Below are positions 59,796-64,000 of a stretch of 64,000 nt of DNA, piece by piece. Positions within the stretch are counted from its first letter, which is position 1. Each line of letters opens with the position of its first letter. The stretch comes from Sulfurimonas sp. (lineage in GTDB: Bacteria > Campylobacterota > Campylobacteria > Campylobacterales > Sulfurimonadaceae): positions 1-64,000 of the forward strand of contig JAQUFE010000007.1 of NCBI GenBank assembly GCA_028684815.1. Direction: 5' to 3'. The notes beneath the pieces were generated by a model, which did no database searches, was not told the origin of the DNA, and saw only the letters and a program-made list of their open reading frames with translations. The position numbers and the translations under genes are program-made.

Positions 59796-60824
59796 TTAGA
59801 TGCTTATAGTTTCATTAACTTCAAGCCCAAAACCACCAAGCCCTACAAACTCAGCTTGCTTTAGTGAAGTTATAAGATTCATTTTTGACACTCCTAAAGA
59901 TTTTAGTATCTGTGCACCTGTCCCTATCTCTTTCATTGTAGAATTATCTTGATGATTAGTTTTATTTATAAAGACTAAAACACCACTATTTTTTTTGAGA
60001 TAGTCAATTGAATTTATAAGATTTTTATATTTTTTTTGATTTAGTAATAGCTCTATATCTGGAATAACATTATGAACTCTTACATTTGAGACTTCAGATG
60101 CTGAGTAGAAGACTATAGCAGTATGTTCTATCTTATCATGGTCTTCAAACTTATGTTTTTTTACTTTTACACCAAAAAACTCTATCTCTTGGACATCTAT
60201 CTCTTTTACAAGTCTCTCGTTAGCTAATCGGTACTCAACTATATCAGAGATAAAAACCGTTTTAAGTTTGTGAGTCTCTCCAAATACATCTAAGTCATCG
60301 CGTCTTGCCATTGTTCCATCTTCTTTGATTATCTCACAAATAACAGCAGAGTCACTAAGTCCTGCTAAACGACACAAATCAACAGAACCCTCAGTATGCC
60401 CAGTTCTAACAAGTGTTCCACCATCTTTTGCAATAAGTGGAAAAATATGACCTGGTTTTACTAACTCATCCGCTCTTGAGATTGGATTTGCAAGGATTTT
60501 GATAGTGTCATCTCTCTCACCCGCAGAGATGCCAGTCAAAGCATTTTTTGCATCTACAGAGACTGTAAAAGCCGTCTCATAAGAAGATGTATTTGAATTC
60601 ACCATTGGGTTAAGCTCAAGTCTTGCAGCTATAGATTTGCTAATTGCAACGCAGATTAAGCCTCTTGCGTGTGTAGCCATAAAGTTTACATGCTTAGGTG
60701 TAGAAAAGGCTGATGCATAGACTAAGTCACCCTCATTTTCTCTATCTTCATCGTCACACATGATGACCATGTTTCCCTTTTTTATCTCATCTATCGCTTG
60801 AAGTACTCTTTGTGTAGGTGTCAT
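59796..60824 (-). CDS. ribB: 3,4-dihydroxy-2-butanone 4-phosphate synthase with degenerate GTP cyclohydrolase II domain
   Basis: RibB makes the four-carbon unit of riboflavin from ribulose 5-phosphate. The 342-aa product has an intact RibB domain (1-205: CDDEDRENEGDLVYAS, MATHARGLICVA, RTGHTEGSVDL). The C-terminal part (about 215-342) derives from RibA (IGTGAQILKSLGVSKM, FVGLGGFGLEV), but the zinc-binding cysteines and the catalytic core are gone, so it cannot act as a GTP cyclohydrolase II. A separate ribA must exist elsewhere. A similar degenerate form is known to me from Helicobacter. Confidence 0.92.
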   Translation of the reverse strand: MTPTQRVLQAIDEIKKGNMVIMCDDEDRENEGDLVYASAFSTPKHVNFMATHARGLICVAISKSIAARLELNPMVNSNTSSYETAFTVSVDAKNALTGISAGERDDTIKILANPISRADELVKPGHIFPLIAKDGGTLVRTGHTEGSVDLCRLAGLSDSAVICEIIKEDGTMARRDDLDVFGETHKLKTVFISDIVEYRLANERLVKEIDVQEIEFFGVKVKKHKFEDHDKIEHTAIVFYSASEVSNVRVHNVIPDIELLLNQKKYKNLINSIDYLKKNSGVLVFINKTNHQDNSTMKEIGTGAQILKSLGVSKMNLITSLKQAEFVGLGGFGLEVNETISI

Positions 60825-60857
60825 TTACTCTTCTTTTTTATGGTTTGTTTTATGAGA

Positions 60858-60863
60858 ATTATA
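60858..60863 (-). promoter_or_regulatory. -10 box of ribB
   Basis: TATAAT on the minus strand 34 bp upstream of ribB. The 213-bp gap to the tRNA genes holds this and the tRNA promoter and nothing else that I can see. Confidence 0.55.
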
Positions 60864-60970
60864 CACAAGATAGTTTAATCTCAACTATCATCATAGATTT
60901 AATCTTTTTGCAAAACAAAAGACTATTTATTCACAAAAAACTAAACTTTATGCACTTTTATCGAAATTAC

Positions 60971-60999
60971 TTGACAAAGCAAACTCTTTTGCCTATAAT
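60971..60999 (+). promoter_or_regulatory. Consensus sigma-70 promoter of the tRNA cluster
   Basis: TTGACA (60971-60976) and TATAAT (60994-60999) are both perfect and separated by 17 bp, the ideal spacing. It lies 38 bp upstream of the first tRNA. Perfect -35 boxes are unusual in this window, in line with strong expression of stable RNA. Confidence 0.88.
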
Positions 61000-61037
61000 T
61001 TCGCTCCAACAAACATATTAGACTAGTTTGTTAACAC

Positions 61038-61114
<77 letters not shown>

Positions 61115-61134
61115 ATTTAAAACTTTTTACACAC

Positions 61135-61209
61135 TGGGGTATCGCCAAGCGGTAAGGCCGTGGCTTTTGGTGCCACTATCCGGGGGTTCGAATCCCTCTA
61201 CCCCATCCA
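61135..61209 (+). tRNA. tRNA-Gln (TTG)
   Basis: The 75-nt sequence folds with acceptor stem TGGGGTA/TACCCCA, anticodon loop CTTTTGG with TTG, and T-loop TTCGAAT. CCA is encoded. It lies 20 bp after the first initiator tRNA in the same transcript. Confidence 0.96.
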
Positions 61210-61232
61210 CAAACTCCTATTTATAGGCATAT

Positions 61233-61309
61233 CGCGGAATAGAGCAGCACGGTAGCTCGACGGGCTCATAACCCGTAGGTCGCAGGTTCAAATCCTGCTT
61301 CCGCAACCA
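61233..61309 (+). tRNA. Initiator tRNA-fMet (CAT), copy 2
   Basis: The 77-nt sequence has the same hallmarks as copy 1 (C1-A72, GGG/CCC, CAT). It differs at about eight bases, and the changes in the stems are paired: T-A becomes A-T in the anticodon stem and A-T becomes G-C in the T-stem. Both copies should therefore be functional. CCA is encoded. Confidence 0.96.
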
Positions 61310-61386
61310 AAATCATAATATTTTCTTATAAAACTCACTCACTTTAAGTTTACAATAATCTAGTTGTTCATAAAACTGTCAATGGC

Positions 61387-61413
61387 GGAGTTCAAATCCT
61401 GTTTGTGCAACCA
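61387..61413 (+). pseudogene. 3' fragment of an initiator-type tRNA
   Basis: GTTCAAATCCTGTTTGTGCA followed by ACCA matches the T-arm and 3' acceptor strand of the fMet tRNAs with two changes in the acceptor. No 5' half, anticodon or D-arm lies upstream, so it cannot fold as a tRNA. The rest of the gap 61310-61480 is AT-rich with no further feature. Confidence 0.75.
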
Positions 61414-61480
61414 AAATTTAGATTGATTCTTACTCTAAACTTCTTCACACAAATAATTTTTACCCCTTTATAAACCAACT

Positions 61481-63880
61481 TTACAAGCTCTTATTTAGAG
61501 CTAAACGAAAGCTAGTGCCTTCTCCTTCAATAGAAGAAAATGAGATTTTTATACCCATATCATCACACATTCTTTTTACTAGACCAAGTCCAAGACCTGT
61601 TCCATTATCAGTATTGCTTACTTGCATAAATGGTTCAAATATGATGCTTTGCTTATCTTGAGGTATTCCCTTTCCACTATCTTTTACTTCTACAACTGTA
61701 TGATCTTTTTCTTCAAAGCTCCTCAACTCTATCTCTCCCTTTTGAGTAAATTTGATTGCATTTGAGAGCAGATTTAAAAGTATCTGCAAAAATCTTCTTG
61801 AATCCACTTCTGCGATTAGTGGCATCTCATGAAGATTTAAATTGAATATCACATCTGTCCCATTTAAAAGAGAGTATGTGTTGTTATATGCCGTTTTTAT
61901 AATTAAATTTAAATCACACTGCTCTATTTTATAATCAATCTTTCCAGCTTCTGCCTTTGTAAATTCCAGTAAATCATTTATAAGATTAAGCAGATGCCTT
62001 GAGTTTACTAGGACTCTTTGCATAAATATTTTTGTATCTTCTTGTAACTCTTTGTCTTCTAGCATCTCATCAAAGTCTTCTATCACTTGATCTGAAAAAT
62101 TGATAATCGCATTAAGTGGTGTTCTTAACTCATGTGACATACTAGTTAGAAAGTTAGATCTTGCCTGTGCAGCCTGAAGAGCTTCTGTTTTAGCTTTATG
62201 TAGTTTGTAGTTCACTCTTTCAAGGTCTGTTATATGTCCCTCAAGTTTTTCATTTGTCGTTTGTAACTCTTGAGTCTTTTCTTCTACTCTATTTTCAAGA
62301 GTTAGATTAAGTGATAAAAGTGCCTGCTCCATCTCCTTAATATGAGTCATATCTCTTGCAACAGCGACAACTCCCTTTACACTACCTTCACTGTCATATA
62401 TAGGGCTTTTCTTCACCTGAAGCACTACAATACTTCCATCCTCTTTTTGAAACCTCTCTTCAACAATAATGGTCTTTTTTTCTTCAATAGCTCTTCTATC
62501 TGTCTTTATATAATAACTAGCAACTTCAACAGGATAGAGTTCACTATCAGTTTTACCAATAATCTCTTCCAGCTTTTTTGAATTCAACTTTTCAAATGCA
62601 CTATTTCCTCCCAAATACATACTTTTTGTATCTTTGTAAAGAATAAAATCATCAGCAGAATCTATAATATTTTTTAATAATTTTTCTTTATAGTTATACT
62701 TTTCTATTGTCCTTTGTAAAATAGTATAACTTTTTTTAAATGCCCTACATATAGTATCAAACTCACAACACATTTTTTTACAATTTTTTAACTCAAAATT
62801 AAAACTATAATCAAAATTATTTACTGCTATTGATATTTTTTTAAGCGGTCTTGATACTAAGTATAAAAAAGTCAAACCACCGATAACTAGTAATAAAAAG
62901 AGCAATATAACGCCGCCAACAATGTTTTTGTCATCAACTCCACCAGTGCTTTGTAAAAAATTATTTTTTGAAAAATCTACAACGATAGCCCATTTTAACT
63001 CTTTAATCGGAATAAAAAGCAGGTTTCTCAATTGCCTTTCTACCATATATTGAACAAGTTTTTTATTATTTTGTCTTGCATTTTCTATGGCGTCTATCTT
63101 TTCTTTACTAAGACCAGATTCATGTAGTGATCTATTTAATAAATCACTATTGTTAGATGAAGCATAAATCAAGTTTTCATCATTTAAAATAATCACATTT
63201 ACACATTTTTTATGAAAATCTTCCAATACTATTTCAAATATATTGCTAATATCCATTCCGACACCAGCAAGAGCTACTGGTTCATCTTTGCTTTCTACAA
63301 TTTCATCTAGATATATATATGGTTTGCCTGCAGAATTACTCTCTGCGCTAATTAAAAAATCTTTTTTACTCTGAAGTGTTCTAAAAAACCACCCACTCTC
63401 TTTTTTAGATGGGTTTACAGCTTGAATAAAACCATCTTCATTAAAATAATTTCTACTTTCTACATGAGCTATATATATCGTGTCTAATTTATGAAGATTC
63501 TTTATATCTGATAATTTTTGCTTTATTGCTTGCGATATTTTACCTTCTAAAGCATCTTTACTAAGAATAAATTTTTGTAAATCTTTTGATGAGATAATTT
63601 CAACTGCCGCTCTCTTCATTTCTAAAAGAATACTTTCTATCTTTAGAGTAGAGATCTCCTCTATATGGTGTATCCGTAAATCAATAGTAATATCTTGAAC
63701 AACTTTATGTAGATATGTATGTACAGCAAAAAAAACAATACTAACAAGTAAACTTGTAATAGTAAGTAGAGGTATCATCATTTTAAATATTATAGAATTT
63801 AATTTCAATTTATTTTGCCTTCTTCGATTATTAGATGAAAAGTTTTCCTTCTTATGTATAATATTATTTACCATAACCAT
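61481..63880 (-). CDS. Membrane sensor histidine kinase (Cache, HAMP-like, PAS, HisKA, HATPase)
   Basis: The 799-aa product has a helix near 33-55, a periplasmic Cache-type sensor (about 60-310), a second helix (about 324-347), a linker, and a PAS domain (about 410-530, with RFQKEDGSIVVLQVKKSPIY and VVAVARDMTHIK). A coiled coil leads to HisKA with the phosphorylated His583 (SHELRTPLNAIINFS). The ATPase has LLNLLSNAIKF (N box), VKDSGKGIP (G1) and NGTGLGLGLV (G2). No receiver domain is attached and no regulator gene is adjacent on the known side. The EAL gene upstream on the same strand ends 46 bp before it. Confidence 0.92.
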   Translation of the reverse strand: MVMVNNIIHKKENFSSNNRRRQNKLKLNSIIFKMMIPLLTITSLLVSIVFFAVHTYLHKVVQDITIDLRIHHIEEISTLKIESILLEMKRAAVEIISSKDLQKFILSKDALEGKISQAIKQKLSDIKNLHKLDTIYIAHVESRNYFNEDGFIQAVNPSKKESGWFFRTLQSKKDFLISAESNSAGKPYIYLDEIVESKDEPVALAGVGMDISNIFEIVLEDFHKKCVNVIILNDENLIYASSNNSDLLNRSLHESGLSKEKIDAIENARQNNKKLVQYMVERQLRNLLFIPIKELKWAIVVDFSKNNFLQSTGGVDDKNIVGGVILLFLLLVIGGLTFLYLVSRPLKKISIAVNNFDYSFNFELKNCKKMCCEFDTICRAFKKSYTILQRTIEKYNYKEKLLKNIIDSADDFILYKDTKSMYLGGNSAFEKLNSKKLEEIIGKTDSELYPVEVASYYIKTDRRAIEEKKTIIVEERFQKEDGSIVVLQVKKSPIYDSEGSVKGVVAVARDMTHIKEMEQALLSLNLTLENRVEEKTQELQTTNEKLEGHITDLERVNYKLHKAKTEALQAAQARSNFLTSMSHELRTPLNAIINFSDQVIEDFDEMLEDKELQEDTKIFMQRVLVNSRHLLNLINDLLEFTKAEAGKIDYKIEQCDLNLIIKTAYNNTYSLLNGTDVIFNLNLHEMPLIAEVDSRRFLQILLNLLSNAIKFTQKGEIELRSFEEKDHTVVEVKDSGKGIPQDKQSIIFEPFMQVSNTDNGTGLGLGLVKRMCDDMGIKISFSSIEGEGTSFRLALNKSL

Positions 63881-63926
63881 ATTGTTTATATGTTCTCTTT
63901 TACGTAAATTTCTATCTAAAATCTAC

Positions 63927-64000
63927 TTATACTATTACTATTTTAGAGCTTGGTTCTCCTATAAAGTAGCCTTGTGAGTAGTCAACTCCAAGATATTTGA
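63927..64000 (-). CDS. EAL domain protein, C-terminal end only (cut by window edge)
   Basis: The last codons read on the minus strand give YLGVDYSQGYFIGEPSSKIV, followed by a few residues and TAA at 63927-63929. DYSQGYFIGEPS matches the conserved end of EAL phosphodiesterase domains (the usual D-x-x-QG-Y-x-x-x-x-P). The gene begins beyond base 64000. It may be in one operon with the histidine kinase gene that follows it after 46 bp. Confidence 0.8.
   Translation of the reverse strand, partial: KYLGVDYSQGYFIGEPSSKIVIV

Noticed and set aside
60818-61021. Plus-strand 67-codon frame in the gap between ribB and the tRNAs
   Set aside because: It overlaps both promoters in the gap, has low-complexity hydrophobic content and no ribosome binding site.

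Overview
The window is AT-rich bacterial chromosome with tightly packed genes and reads as a member of the Campylobacterota (Epsilonproteobacteria), most like the Sulfurimonas group. The reasons are gene order and gene content. The blocks flgA-ubiX-coaD-tmk-hisS-speA-cysE-aspartate aminotransferase, ilvB-ilvH-lpxD, rpoN-lptB-tsaE, accD-rlmH-dksA-membrane protein-dusB, and fliN-fliO are all arrangements I recall from Campylobacter, Helicobacter and Sulfurimonas. The spermidine route through carboxynorspermidine also fits. The genus assignment is an inference.

Layout. 1-135 holds seven perfect copies of an 18-bp repeat at the window edge. 176-2644 is flgA, ubiX, coaD, tmk; sodB is convergent with it (2763-3440). 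3626-9100 is one tight operon: hisS, a membrane-anchored glutamate-synthase-like flavoprotein, speA, cysE. 9101-9732 has no gene and is built from palindromic repeats; it and 10920-11058 flank an aspartate aminotransferase gene. 11071-18340 runs on the minus strand: a small hypothetical, lpxD, ilvH, ilvB, then a large WD40 plus helical-repeat protein behind ilvA and a CoA-binding protein. 18341-18721 has no gene and holds a small MITE-like element and a gene remnant. 18722-22125 has a Ni/Co-type transporter, a methyltransferase, a periplasmic thioredoxin and a DUF2400 protein, and 22094-25734 is the S4-trpD-tsaE-lptB-rpoN operon. 25833-30221 has a diguanylate cyclase and a YgiQ radical SAM protein. 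30288-32511 has an acyl-CoA synthetase and a FliL-like protein. 32514-38742 is pyrophosphatase, lipoprotein, two flavin reductases, uvrA and a TauE/SafE exporter. 38865-40508 is a flagellar trio (CheX-like, FliN, FliO). 40516-45879 is a seven-gene minus-strand operon from accD to a PD-(D/E)XK-like protein. 46097-49011 is a PAS sensor overlapping a second WD40 plus helical-repeat protein. 49242-58043 holds recO, a methyltransferase, a GGDEF-EAL protein, the two carboxynorspermidine enzymes, dgkA, an MFS-PlsC fusion and a DUF695 protein. 58100-60824 is ribB(A) and a response regulator. 61038-61309 has three tRNA genes. 61481-64000 is a sensor kinase and the tail of an EAL protein.

How the genes work together. 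Most of the window is core metabolism and cell machinery: branched-chain amino acids (ilvA, ilvB, ilvH), serine to cysteine (cysE), polyamines (speA, then the carboxynorspermidine pair), riboflavin, CoA, lipid A, fatty acids and phospholipids, tRNA modification and flagellar assembly. Signalling genes are numerous for 64 kb: two GGDEF proteins, an EAL tail, a PAS protein, a histidine kinase, a response regulator and sigma-54.

The best candidate for something undescribed is the pair of WD40 beta-propeller plus alpha-helical repeat proteins (14571-16697 and 46912-49011). They are clear paralogs of each other about 30 kb apart, have no signal peptide, share the propeller-then-solenoid layout of eukaryotic coat proteins, and one of them is translationally coupled to an Aer-type PAS protein. 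The second theme is mobile palindromes: an 84-bp two-hairpin, REPIN-like element in three copies around the aminotransferase gene, and a different MITE-like element in two copies, with no transposase for either in the window.
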